Assembly: GCA_963969395.1 (NCBI GenBank)
Contig: OZ017800.1
Location: 20,740,479 to 20,804,478 of the forward strand
Direction: 5' to 3'
Origin: Pseudoscleropodium purum
Lineage: Eukaryota > Streptophyta > Bryopsida > Hypnales > Brachytheciaceae
Length of the DNA stretch: 64,000 nucleotides
In this document: piece after piece, positions 49,317 through 63,979 of the stretch
Layout of the letters: each line of letters starts with the position of its first letter
How positions within the stretch are numbered: position 1 is the first letter of the stretch
Made by a program: the position numbers and the translations under genes
The notes under the pieces: generated by a model
Seen by the model: only the letters and a program-made list of their open reading frames with translations
Databases searched by the model: none
What the model was told of the DNA's origin: nothing

Positions 49317-50545
49317 TAAAGTAATTGCATGTAATTTGTTAAGAAAAAATGCCCCATTTAGATTCTTTCCTAAATTGTACAACCTCGATACATGAGAGTC
49401 TAGGGGTGATTTTGGATATACCTATTTCATCACTTTGAAAGTTCATAGTTTATTTACATGGAGTTCCAAAATTGCATTCTAAGAGAATTTAGAATCTCCT
49501 TTTTACTACCTATACAACCCAATAAAAGCTTTTAGAGTTCAATAATATGAACCATGCATGTTCAAAGCTTCAAAACCTCATTTGGATGTTTTTTTGATGT
49601 CATTACTTTAAGTACTTATGAATCACATTTCCTCGTGAATATGGCCATTCATGACCAAGACATATACATAACATTATTGAACTTCAAGGCAAGGGCCTCT
49701 TTGGTTTTCAAGAATGAAGGCTTCTTTTAATGTAGAAAATCTAGTGCAAGTTTGCCTAGGTTAGATTTTAATAATAACTAGAATTTTCTAGCCTATTCTT
49801 TACTACATAGTTGGTTCCCATTAAAATTGGGAAATACTGAGTTATAAACATCTTGTTCTAAACTCAATTATAATGCATGTTATTCAAAAGAATATTATAC
49901 AAATGGTCTTGTGTGGTCAACAAATGAAAATATGCTAAATCAACTTATAAGAAGCAATATGAATGGTTTGCCTTGTTGGCATTGTTGAAAGATTTTAGAT
50001 TTTTTTTTACAAAAAGACAAATGTGAGAAATGAAGAGAACAAGTGAAATTTAATTTTTTTAGAAAAGTATGAATATGTTAATATGAATTTTTGAAGTGTG
50101 CTACCCAATTGGCCCAAAATAGTCTCTAAACTACCCCAAATCAACAAAAAGTGTATCCATAATGGTCACATTAGAAGAAATCTAGCCCCTATGCATTTAT
50201 GCAAGGCCGTTTGACTAAATGAAAATATGTAGTTATTGAAGATTTTTTAAAAATAATAATAATAATAAAGTAATAAAAAATAATATATATTTTTATTTGG
50301 CCCACATGATCACATGGTGTGCCACTCAATATTGGGGACTAAATTTTTTTCGAAAGACAAAACACTTTTTCCCCCCTGGATTTGTACATTTGGAGAAAAT
50401 CAAATGGCCCACCCTAGGTGCTAGATTTTCTCTAAAGTCTTATTCACCTAAAATAGTCACAATATTTCCAAATATAATCACAACATAAACGCCTAAAGAA
50501 GTCACTTCTTGTGATGAATTTACACTCAAAAGGTGGAAGTTCCTA
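49317..50545 (+). repeat. Large direct repeat, copy 1
   Basis: It aligns with 52205-53150 over about 860 bp, then again after an insertion of about 260 bp. Landmarks common to both are AAAATGCCCCA, CTAAATTGTACAACCTC, TTTAGAGTTCAA, CATAACATTATTGAACTTC, GGTCTTG, TTGATTTGCCTTGTTGG-like sequence and AAAATAGTCTCT. Identity by eye is about 80 percent. No coding domain is visible. Confidence 0.75.
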
Positions 50546-50586
50546 TTAAAGTTTAGACACCAAATTTTGACCACTTTCTAAAATTG

Positions 50587-50800
50587 CATACTCTAGATTC
50601 TTGCCTAAAATGTACTTCCACTATTCAAGAATCTACAAATGGTTATCTTAAACCCTATTTTCAGTACTTTGAAAATTTGTAGTTTATTCATATAGTGTTC
50701 CAAAAGTGCATTCTTAGAGAATCTAAAATCTCCTTTGGATTGCCAACAAGACTCCACAAAAACTTTTCAGTATTGTAATGTGAACCATGTTGAATTGCTT
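50587..50800 (+). repeat. Partial third copy of the direct-repeat family
   Basis: It matches 49365-49560: GATTCTTGCCTAAAATGTAC, ACTTTGAAAATTTGTAGTTT, GTGCATTCTTAGAGAATCTA, AATCTCCTTT and GTGAACCATGTT. Further decayed copies are at 46165 and 62590. Confidence 0.6.
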
Positions 50801-51059
50801 AAGGTATGTTTGCACTTGGTATTAAAGATATGAGGTTGAAAGGCACAACATGCATAACTCCAATCAATTTATGGCTTCTCAAAATCTACTCTACAAGACT
50901 ACAATTTGTTTTAAATGAATTTTTAATGTGATTTTTTCTCCAAGATCTAATGTATTTGAGGCTCATTTCCAAGAGCCTTCAACACTAGGAAATCAAGATT
51001 TGCAATGGACACCCTTGCACAAAATCTAGAAAAGAAAAATCATAATCATTCATTTTAAA

Positions 51060-51819
51060 ACATTTGGAAATATGAGTCAAAAGTTATGGCCTTATATGTA
51101 GTTTGTTTCTCAACTCAGGCAGTTTGGGCAGATCTGAAAAAATCACTTTCTTCAAAAATAAAGATTTGAAATTATATATATATATAAAGCTTTGAATCAT
51201 TCCATTTTGATCAATGAGTCAAAGTTTGAGATGTTTCAATTTGTGACTAGTTATGAATTTTCTACTAAAACATAAACTTTGAAGTTCTATATTGAATTCA
51301 ATTCCCAACATTTTTGAAAAAAAAATATATATATTAGGTGAAGATTGTTTATTACAGCATTATGACCATTGGGATTGGCATTTTTCAATTTCATAACTAA
51401 TTTATTAACAATTTAGTATTTTGATTCATTCTCTTCTTCTTTCTACTTACTATTTTTTTCCTATATGTTGTATGATCTCAAATGATTTGAAGTTTTTTAA
51501 GCATGTAGTCAACTTGCCTTGAAGAATGAATCCAAAGAGTTGCAACCATTTTGGACATTTTTTCATACAAAGTGAAGTGCAGCTGCCCGGTGTTTCACAA
51601 GGCCAAAAAAAGGCTTTTTGTCAATTGAAATACTAATATTCTACACTATGGAAATTTCTGAAATTTTTTCCACACCTTCTCAAATTATCATAATACAAGA
51701 TCCTACGGTTGGATGTGTCCAAATTTTTTTTTAAAAAAAATTTGGTACTTCTCCTAAAAGTGACAATTTTGGAGCTTTTTTTTTTGGTGAAAATACAGTC
51801 AAGGAACTTTAGGGGTTAA
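51060..51819 (-). mobile_element. TTAACCC-ended element, copy 2, truncated at left
   Basis: It matches the 930-bp element in reverse orientation but starts inside it. The missing end is replaced by the repeat shared with 14560-14760. The right end is GGAACTTTAGGGGTTAA. Confidence 0.75.
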
Positions 51820-51860
51820 ATATATAAAATACTAGAATTAGTAGCTTTTTTAGGTTTTAT

Positions 51861-52112
51861 TTAACCCCTCACCACTTGAAGGGACAAAATCCGTTTGCTC
51901 TACCTTAGAAAATGGCTTTGTGGTTTCAAATAGATTATCAAAGACCAAGTGTTGAATACATGAAATCAATTGGATGGTAGGTGCTTCTATACATCCTATA
52001 ATAGGAAAATATCAATATTATAGATTACAATACATTCAAAGTGATAGGAAAAATGAGCAATCTCAACCTACTCTTCCCACATGCTAACTGACTTTAGATG
52101 GTGAGGGGTTAA
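51861..52112. mobile_element. 252-bp TIR element, TTAACCCCTCACCA ends
   Basis: TTAACCCCTCACCACTT at the left is inverted at the right as GATGGTGAGGGGTTAA. It has no coding capacity. It sits between the truncated 930-bp element and the second copy of the large direct repeat. Confidence 0.7.
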
Positions 52113-52204
52113 CTTCAAAGTATTGTCAATACTAGAATTTGGTGCTTTGGACCTTTAGGGATTAATATTGGATGAAATGAATGGTTTCAAATAGTTCTAC
52201 TATA

Positions 52205-53150
52205 CTAAAGTAATTGCATATAATTTGTTTAGAAAAATGCCCCAATAAGATTCTCACCTAAATTGTACAACCTCCATATAAGAGTTTAGTGTCAATTTTG
52301 GATGTGCCTATTTTCATCACTTTGAAAATCCATAGTTTATTTACAAGGAATCCCAAAAATGTATTTTAAGAGAATTTAGGATCTCCTTTTGACTCTCTAT
52401 ACAACCTAACAAAGCTTTTAGAGTTCAACAATAGACATGTTGAAAGTCTCAAACCTTCAATTGGACATTTAATAGGTGTAATTACTTTGAGTACTTGTGA
52501 GTCACATTTCCTTGCAAATATGACCTATTCATGACCAATATGTGCACATAACATTATTGAACTTCAAAGCAGGGACCCTTTACTTCTCAAGAATGAAGGC
52601 TCTTTTAGTGTAGAATATCTTGAGTGCAATCTTATCTAAACTAGATTTCAAGAATAACTAAAACTTTTAAGCATATTCTTTATTACATGATTGGCTCCCA
52701 TTAAAATTGGGAGAAATTTGATTTTAAATATCTTGTTCTAAACTCAACTATGATGCCTATTCAATTCAAAAGAATGTTATGCAAATGGTCTTGCATGATC
52801 AACAAATGAAAATAAGGTAAATCAATCTATGATATATAAAATGGCTATTGATTTGCCTTGTTGGTATTGTTGAACATTTTAAACTTTTTTTTCAAGATAA
52901 AGACAAATGGGAGAAATGAAGAAAACAACTGAATTTTTATTTTTTTTAAATATAAATTTGTTATGAATTTTTGAAATGAATTACCCAATTGATCCAAAAT
53001 AGTCTCTCTACTAACCCCAAACCAATAAAAATTGTATTCATAATGGTCATCTTACTCACCTAAAGAAATCACAACATTTCCTAATAAGGCCATAGAATGA
53101 AGGCCTAAAAAAAGTCACTTTTTATGATGATGAAAGATGAAAGTTCATGT
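52205..53150 (+). repeat. Large direct repeat, copy 2
   Basis: The partner of 49317-50545. It lacks the segment corresponding to about 50175-50430 of copy 1. It ends shortly before the next TTAACCC element. Confidence 0.75.
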
Positions 53151-53264
53151 TGCCCAATCACTATTCACTCCATCACTATCATCCAAAAACACTGATTTTT
53201 GCCACTAATACAACCTAATGTAGCTCAAATCTCATTGAAAGTAGGATTACCTATTTGTGATAAC

Positions 53265-54193
53265 TTAACCCTAAAGTTCCATGACTGTTTTCACCAAAAG
53301 AAAAGCTCAAAAACTGCCATTTTTAGTACAAGTAGCAAATTTTTGAAAAAAAACTTTTTTTGGCATATGTAACTGTAGGATATTGTACAATATAGTATCA
53401 ATAACATGAGGTAAAAATTTCAAACATTTCTACCATGTAGGTGCAAGATGTAAGCATTCAAATTTGATAAAATCATTTTTTCTACCCTACGAAAAGCTAG
53501 GCAACTGCACTTCACAAGCTCACTTTCCTATGAAAAAATGACCAAAATGGTGGTGCTTCTTTGGATTATTTTTCCTCAACAAGTTGTCCACATGCTTGAA
53601 AAATTTTAGATCATTTGAAATTGTACAACATATAGGAAAAAAAAAGTAAGTAGATAGTAGTAAACAATGATTCAAAATACTAAATTATTAAGAATTAAAA
53701 TATGGAATTGAAAAATGACAACCCCGATGGTTGAAATTTTGTAATAAACAATTTCCATCCTAGGATTTTTTTTTTCAATAATATTGAAAATTGGGTAAGA
53801 TAAAGGATTTCAAAGTTTATTTTAGAGTAAGGAATCCATAACTACCCACAAACTAAAAATTCTCATAACTTTTGACTTGTTGATCAAAATGGAATGATTC
53901 AAAGCTTTCTCTCTATATATAAGTCTAGAAAACCAATTTCAAATTTTGGTTTCAGGAAAAAGTGATTTTTTCTAATCTGCCCAAACTGTCCAGTTATGAA
54001 AAAAAGTGACTTATTAGGCTATAACTTTTGACTCCTATTTCCAAATGTCATGAAATTTGTTGCATATGAAAGATATTCCTCATCTACATCTTCTATAGAA
54101 ATTTCAGAATAAAATATGGAAATTTCTGGTCACAATGACCTGCTCAAAAAATGTATACAACCAAAAAATGCAGTCCAGTCCTTTAGGGGTTAA
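53265..54193 (+). mobile_element. 929-bp TTAACCC-ended element, copy 3
   Basis: The left end TTAACCCTAAAGTTCCATGA and the right-end complement TTAACCCCTAAAGGACTGGA are imperfect inverted repeats. Full-length match in opposite orientation to 17504-18433, 930 bp. It is the best-preserved copy of the three. Confidence 0.85.
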
Positions 54194-54493
54194 GCATTTC
54201 AGCTTGTTGGATATGGGAAATTCATTGAGAACTTGAGCTCAATGTATGCAATCATAAGGATGAGGACGAATGCAAACAAAAAAGAATTTATTTTTCCTAA
54301 AAATGAGTATTTTATTCAATACCACTGTGGATTTTTCATCCAAACCCATTGTGGCCATCTCATAGATCCATGGCACTTTTCCATGAGCCAAGAGGGAAGA
54401 GAGATGAGTGGATAAGAAGGTACAAGCAAAGAATCTTTTTTGATGAATAGTGCATCCAAATGTTGTTCACAATAGGTTAGCCTAGAAAGCCAT

Positions 54494-54811
54494 TAAGGTA
54501 GGAGGCTCGAACTCCAACAAGGCATCAAAAGTGATCATGTCTCTGAGGTACATTTTGTTTTCTTCAATGTACCAACTATACACAATTCAGGAAGTGGTCG
54601 CTTTTGATGACCACAAATGACTACTTTTTTCCAACTTCAGAAATTTATAACTAATTCCATAAAGCTCCAAAAAATATGAAACAACTTGGGTTAGGTGTCA
54701 ATTCCACTTGTCTTTCAAGGAAAATTTTCTGAATTTTTTTTCCAAGATGTTTAGCCTTCCCAAAATTCAGTTCCAGTCCGTAGATGGTCCATTTAGGAAC
54801 TTCCTACTTTA
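54494..54811 (+). mobile_element. TAAGGTAGGAGG-ended TIR element, 318 bp
   Basis: Same orientation and nearly the same length as 32454-32774. The right end has decayed to CTTCCTACTTTA. Confidence 0.8.
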
Positions 54812-54939
54812 CAAGGGGGCATGTCCAAAATACGTACTTCTACCATTGATATCGCAAAAAGATTCTAATGAGTCATTCCCTAGGTGTCTATCATAGACTA
54901 GCTGTTTTTCTTATCTCTGGCAGAGGTAATCAGGTAATC

Positions 54940-55818
54940 ACTCAGGAAAGTGCTCGATTGCCAGATCGGAGTTTTTTTTTGTGTCCTCCGCTTGGCAGCC
55001 ATGCTATCATTGTCTCCCTTTTCTGGTACTATTGTATTATATGAGCTCCATCAAGACTCTCAGAACTGAACCTTGATTCCCGGACTCTGTTTTCTTCATC
55101 AACAACGGCGGAAGATTGGCAGGCGTATTTCGAGAGAGCGCTTCTTACTTGCAGCTCCATCACGTAAGGATCTCTGTCTCAGCTTAATCTTTCTCTTGCG
55201 CATGCATTTTCCATTGCCTTGCTCCGTCAACACCCTGGAAATAGGAATCTACATTCGTTTTGTGATTGTAGCACAATCTGGAGGTTCTTTCCGGTGAGTG
55301 GTACCAAAAGCAACAAGAAGAAGACATAGATGAGATTCTTTTCGTGTAAGCTCTTGAGCTCATCTTAGGTCGTAGGGACCTAAAGGTAGAAGAGTAGACA
55401 ATTCGATTCCTTTTGTGCTCAATCCGAAGCTCATCGCAGGTGGGAGGCTCCTAAACCAACAAGAGGAAGAAACCCAGTTTCTTTTTCTGCAGGGGAGAGG
55501 CTCTTAGAGATTCTTTTTGTGCGCAATCTTGAGCTGGATCGTTGCACTCCGTTGGGTAGGTCCCGAAAGCAACAAAACGGAGACATCTTGATTTTCTTTT
55601 TGTGCAGTGCGCAATCTTGAGTTATCTCATTTGCAGGGTGGAGGTACTCCCAAGCGACAGAAATATAAACAAGCGTTGGCCTCCCACATGGCCCAATGCG
55701 TGCTGTCCGCAGTGGAATGTGAACTCCCAGTGAGTTCGATCTCCAAGCTGCTGGAGAATTAGTAATCAGTTATGTGCATCTGTCTGTCTGTCTGTGCAGG
55801 AAGTAGAAGTTGGGAAGC
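54940..55818 (+). promoter_or_regulatory. Promoter and leader of the double-bond reductase gene, with minisatellite
   Basis: GC rises from about 54960. The stretch 55262-55672 is a degenerate tandem array (next entry). A CTGT tetranucleotide run near 55779-55797 is followed by GTGCAG, a possible 3' end of a leader intron 19 bp before the ATG at 55819. The transcription start is not resolved. Confidence 0.45.
55262..55672 (+). repeat. Degenerate 70-80-bp tandem repeats in the reductase leader
   Basis: Units begin near 55334, 55405, 55476 (shortened), 55509 and 55590. Each has GATTCTTTTTGTG, CAATCTTGAGCT, a CATCGCAGGTNGGAGG-like segment and CCNAAAGCAACAARA. A partial unit precedes the first. 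Several units contain an acceptor-like GCAGG. Confidence 0.7.
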
Positions 55819-58933
<3,115 letters not shown>

Positions 58934-59174
58934 GTCTGTCGCACTAAGAAGGCTTTAATACCTTATTTCTAGCTACTAAGGCAGAGGCTGCTAGAAGCTT
59001 GAGAAACTATCCCACCCTAAAATTAGTCCTCCTCATCATCGAGGAATGGAGGACTATTTTGTGTGTAATATCTGTAGCAAAGTATGTACATTTTGATCAA
59101 GGAGGTACTCGGAAAGCGACAGTTTTATGGACAGTTTTTGAAGCATCCTTGACATTGTACATATCATATTCACC
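58934..59174 (+). other. 3' flank of the reductase gene
   Basis: Likely 3' untranslated sequence and intergenic DNA; nothing else recognised. Confidence 0.35.
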
Positions 59175-59401
59175 CTTAAAAGGATGAGTTTGTTACCATG
59201 GAAATCATCTCTTTTGGTACCCTGTGAATTGTTGGATTAAAAAAAAAATGCAAGAGCATTCATTGGAAGTTAAGCTAGTGTAGAAGACCTTCTTTTTTCA
59301 CACAAAATTTGGAGGATGAATAGTTGCACTTTTGTCTTGCATGGAGAGATTCTTTGTCATTCATCAACTAAAAAATGTCCGCTACATTGTTTATGGGTTA
59401 A
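59175..59401 (-). mobile_element. About 227-bp TTAACCCT-type MITE
   Basis: The ends CCCTTAAAAGGATGAG and GTTTATGGGTTAA are weakly inverted. The body matches 47335-47558 (inverted) and 21229-21464 (direct), including ACCATGGAAATCATC, CATTGGAAGT and GGAGGATGAATAGTTGCACT. Confidence 0.7.
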
Positions 59402-61927
59402 CCTTGTAGAGAGACAGAACATCATTAGGCAAGTCAAAAACTCTTTACTGTCAAATTGTTAATCCTAAAGTAATAGAGACAAGTAAACTACACTTGTTTC
59501 AACTATAGAGTTCACCAAAAACTTGCCTCAATTAATCCTACCAAGTCGTGAGTCTATAGGAAAAGAAATAGAGGATTAAATTGTTGTTTCAGTTCAATGA
59601 GATCCTTGATGGTATCATCTACGGACTTGAAAGTGACCAAGAAAAGGAGAAGAAAGAAATCACTCCAAGCTAAAGTGAAAAACAAAACTTCCTTGAAATT
59701 TGCCAATTTTGTTGCTCGAATGATTAGGGAGGCACTAATCCACAGCCCCACCCACAGCCCAGCAACCCCGGCTAAATTTTCATGAAACATTCAGCTATTC
59801 TCTTGAAACATGACTATCTTTCTAACCCCCTCTTGTTTTTAGACTATTAAAAATCTACTTCCTGTCAACACTCATGCATACAACATTTTTTGAAAAGCCC
59901 TTTACTGAATCTAAGAATCCAAATCCATCTTTCTAACTCTATCAAATGTTTTACTAAAGTTTGCATGATTGTAAGTTAGTATGCTTGTACCTTTTGCTAA
60001 TGTTTCTTGGAATGGTTTGTATCTTGCTATTAATATTATAGCAATGAACCATGAGTTGAATGGATGCAAAAGAATGTTGTTTAATGAATTTCAAATTCAA
60101 AAATGAGTTGATTTTGAGATAGTTCTATGAAAACTAAATCTCAAATGAAGGATGTAGACCTACATGCATACACTATAGAATGTTATGGTATACAAACAAT
60201 GAATTATCCAAGAACTTTATGAAATTCAAAGAAAAAATGGTTAGTATAGCTATAGCACATTTTGAAAGCACATTGAATTCTTACTAGTTATCCACTTGAC
60301 GAGATCTTCTCATCTTGCATACAACTTCGGCCTTGGATAGACCAAAATGTTTACCCTCTCAAATTGCAATGTCAACTTGTCAATTGTGAAAAATGAATCA
60401 AACACTTAAAGACTAAGTTGAGGCACAAGATGTAGAATATGCTTGAATGATATACATATTGGTGACCTTTGGATAGCCAATAGATGCAATCAAAAATTTA
60501 ACAAGCATCCCTTGGCAATTTTTTTATTTCTTGATAGTTCTCACTTGAATTTTGAAATGAAAAACTAGTGGATTGATAATGAAGTAGCAATATGCTATTG
60601 ATCTATTAGAATAAGTTTAGCTCTATTGGACTAGAAGAAAAGCAAAAAAATCATATGGGTATATATTAGAATATGTCAACTTACTTATTAAATTCATATT
60701 TTTGTTGATGTTGAAAAATGTATTTTTTTGAAGTTTGGTACAGTTAAGCATATTTGAAGTGTTGAAGCTATGAGCTTGCTATGTGACCCCAAATAATATG
60801 ATGCGGTCTATTGATTTTGATGGGCTACTAATTGGTCCTTGAGCCTCACTCAAAACTTATTTTATATCGGTTTCTATTACTTTTGATGTGCTCTTATATT
60901 AAGGTTGTTGAATGTGAATTGATGCAAGATCACAATTATGTAACTTGTAGTTGGATTCCATGCCAGGGGGCCTTTGATAATTAAGACCCTAATTTATATG
61001 CTTGTGAGCTCTTATCTTAGGGTTTCCAGTGGCTTCTTGAATTTTCATACAATATGTGAATTCCCTATCTTCCTCATTTTTGCCTTCTTTCTGAGCACAA
61101 CAATTCCAATTCAATTGTGCTTGAAAGACCAAACCTAGATTTGATAATGTTGTTGAGTCTCATTTTCACATGGCGTTGTTTCATACATCCTACATGTCAC
61201 ATAAAAACAACATGACAATGCAAATTAAAAGAATTTCCTTTTGAACAATATTTTGCTTAGTTAGTCTAAATGCTTACATGGAAAATGATGAGAACTTTTT
61301 ATTCTTCAATCTATCAATAGAGTCAATAGACGAGACTTGACAAAATTGGTAAGAATGATTTTGCCTAGTACCTTTAAGCAGAAGATGTTGAATTCAATGA
61401 AATACTTACCACTGATGGGCTTTTGACTAGCCACGAGACACAATTATAAAAGTAATGTGCACCCCTTCACGCAAAACGTTTTGTACTTGTTGATTCGCTT
61501 GAATGACCTTTCACCTGACATTACTCATTGAAGCTTGTAAGTTCGCCTTCATGAACCTCTCAAGTCAAAAAAAAGTCCTTCCTCTCAATTCATGCACAGC
61601 TTGCAAAACAAACTGTTTTTTCCAAAACAACGCTTGTTGCAAACCTTGCATCAACTGATTCGTTTGAAATCGGCGTTATTACAAGTTTCTGTTGAGCATA
61701 ACCCATTGAGAATCCTGTTGGAAATCAAGCATACATGTTCCTCCCAAATCTAAAAACCTTGCAGCGGCAAATTGAATGCAGATCCTTACTTGTCAAGGAG
61801 GAGGACGAGCCGGCGTTTCGGATGCGGCAGCAGCAGGTGGAAGGGACTGAGTCGTCTGCACTGATGTTCTAAACCTCACCTGATTCATTCCTTTGCTGAA
61901 AGGCTTTCGCCGGATGGTCTCGTGCCA
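59402..61927. other. AT-rich intergenic DNA and upstream region of the BTB gene
   Basis: No gene is supported in 59402-61780. GC rises from about 61790, marking the likely promoter and leader of the BTB gene. No specific element is assigned. Confidence 0.4.
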
Positions 61928-62116
61928 ATGCCGACGTTCCTCCCTTGGATGTGCTCCAACGTCGACCTCGACGACCTGCAAGACCAGATGCAAAAGCTTC
62001 TGGAGAAGCAGAATTTCACCACCACATGGGACCCCGAGACGATGCTCCCGCCGCACACAGACGTCATCTTGGAGGCGAACGACGGAAGGCTCGTCCACGC
62101 TCACAAATCCATACTG
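61928..62116 (+). CDS. BTB/POZ-domain protein, first exon only
   Basis: The exon runs from ATG 61928 to a consensus donor (ATACTG then GTAAGC) at 62116 and gives 63 residues in phase 0. After an N-terminal helix (VDLDDLQDQMQKLLEKQ) comes TDVILEANDGRLVHAHKSIL. This is the start of a BTB fold, in which the motif HxHKxIL precedes the usual SPVF segment. BTB proteins often serve as substrate adaptors of CUL3 ubiquitin ligases; which type this is cannot be told from one exon. The remaining exons are not found before 63980, so the first intron exceeds 1.8 kb or the gene is broken. The last 25 bases of the window (after GCAG at 63976-63979) could be the start of a later exon, but they do not read as the expected continuation. 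Confidence 0.75.
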
Positions 62117-63057
62117 GTAAGCCACGCCGCAGCAACCACAACTAAGGAAACGGAAAACACAAACAACATTTGAATTAGAATTCTCACTGCCCTTCCTTCA
62201 GTAATGAGCTTTACCTGTAATTTCTCATGACAAATTCCATACTTGGGCCAAGTCTAGCTAGTGATGATGAACGCAACCCATGTCGCTTCTGCATTGCGTG
62301 GTTGAGAAAAGAGTATATTTTAGGCAAGAATATGTAACGGTTGGTTTCAGAAAGGGATTGAAATTAGGTGCAGTGACTTTAGAGTCAAATTTGTCTACTC
62401 AATTTTGTGATTTTGATAGTCAAACCTCATCGCAGAGAATGAGGAATCCTCTTTTGCATTAGATTGTCCATTCTTATCCGCATTCTATACAATGAAATCA
62501 ATCAAAATTACAGATTGAGTAGACAAAGTTGACTATACAATAACTAGTACACCTAATTCTAACCCTATTCTAAAACCAACCATCACATACTATTGCCTAA
62601 AATGTACTCCCAATAGTCATGAGTCTAGGGGCAATGTTATAGAAATGACGATTTTCAACAATTTGAAAATTCATACTTGTGCTCATTTTGTGTCCAATAT
62701 ATGTGTAAAAAGGGAATCTAAAATATCTTTTTTACTTGTAGTATGATCCAACGGAAAATTAGGTAATTTAATAATAGGAACAATGCTCAATTGCTTATTT
62801 AGACACATTTAGTTGCAGCTATTTTATATCCACTACAACTATTCAACCTCCCAAAAATTGAACATTTACTAGTTCATTGTTGTTATAAAGTGACATAACT
62901 TTGTTTACATTGACTAATCTAATTCTAATGTTACCATGGAAGTTTTTTACTTATTTCGTCTTGTGTTTCGTTTTTCACCTTGTGAACTTGAGAGCATTTC
63001 ATCATTCAAAAAAATGCACCTTATCCCACTAGACTAGTTATACTATTATATCCCAAC
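62117..63057. other. Presumed BTB intron, AT-rich, with a repeat copy
   Basis: The stretch 62590-62800 is a decayed copy of the direct-repeat family at 49365-49560 and 50587-50800 (GCCTAAAATGTACTCCCAAT, GAATCTAAAATATC, CAATGCTCAATTGCTTATTT). Confidence 0.45.
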
Positions 63058-63211
63058 ACTAGTAGAAAAGGAGGTATTGGAGTACCAAACTACATTGTCA
63101 CAAGGCTTGTGCCAAAGGTCCATATGGGCACCTAAGCTTGTGGCTATATGGGCTTTTGGCACCAAGCCTTGACACTATTGATTGGTGCTCCAAGACCTCC
63201 TTTCAACTAGT
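63058..63211. mobile_element. Fold-back element, 154 bp
   Basis: Left arm ACTAGTAGAAAAGGAGGTAT and right-arm complement ACTAGTTGAAAGGAGGTCTT pair imperfectly over about 65 bp, including TTGGAG-ACCAA, AAGGCTTG-TGCCAAA and CCATAT. No coding capacity. Confidence 0.7.
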
Positions 63212-63477
63212 ACTACAAACCCAAATTTTCACTTCATGAAATCAAAAATTGAAAGTATATAATGTTGAAGGATAAAAATTAGTTTAAATACTTAGTTCTT
63301 GAATGTTGTCTAATAACAAAGTGAAACCTCATACAAGACTAGTCGTACATAACCTTGGCAACCAAAAGAAAAGTTCTAACTTGTTCTTCAAAGTAGAGAA
63401 TTCTCTACAATAAGTGACTTGGGTCTTAAAGACTTTTGTTTGTTATCTAGTGCAAATAGTAGCTTCTATTCCAGCTT

Positions 63478-63979
63478 AAATTCTATGTCTAGTAAATTGC
63501 TTATTATATTGGTGTAAATTCTAGAGTCCTTTAAAGCTTAAAGGTTGAATTCAAAACCTAATAAGCATAACTTAGAACTCGTTCCTAGTAAACTGCTTAT
63601 TATATTGGTGCAAATTCTAGAGTCCTATAAAGCTTTTAAGGTAGAATTCCAAGCCTAATAAGCATGGCCTCGAACTCGTTCCTAGCAAATTGCTTATTAT
63701 ATTGGTGCAAATTCTAGAGTCCTTTAAAGCTTGAAGGCTGAATTTGAAACCTAATAAGCATGACTTGGAACTTGTTCCTAGTAAACTGCTTATTATATTG
63801 GTGCAAATTCTAGTGTCCTATAAAGCTTTTAATGTAGAATTTCAAGCCTAATAAGCATGGCCTGGAACTCGTTCCTAGCAAACTGCTTATTATATTGGTG
63901 CAAATTCTGGTGTCGTAGATAAAGCTTTTAAGGTAGAATTCCGAGCCTAATAAGCATGGCCTGGAACTCGTTCCTGCAG
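63478..63979 (+). repeat. Tandem array of about five 96-97-bp units with alternating subtypes
   Basis: The phrase TTATTATATTGGTG starts at 63501, 63597, 63694, 63790 and 63887, spaced 96, 97, 96 and 97 bp. Each unit contains CAAATTCTAGAGTCC or a variant, TAAAGCTT, CCTAATAAGCAT and AACTCGTTCCTAG. Odd and even units differ consistently (CTTTAAAGCTT with GAATT against CTATAAAGCTTTTAA with GTAGAATT), so the higher-order period is a dimer of about 193 bp. The array ends at GCAG close to the window edge. Confidence 0.9.

Noticed and set aside
61793..62125. 110-residue minus-strand open frame opposite the BTB exon
   Set aside because: Antisense shadow of GC-rich coding sequence; the plus frame has the BTB motif and a consensus donor.
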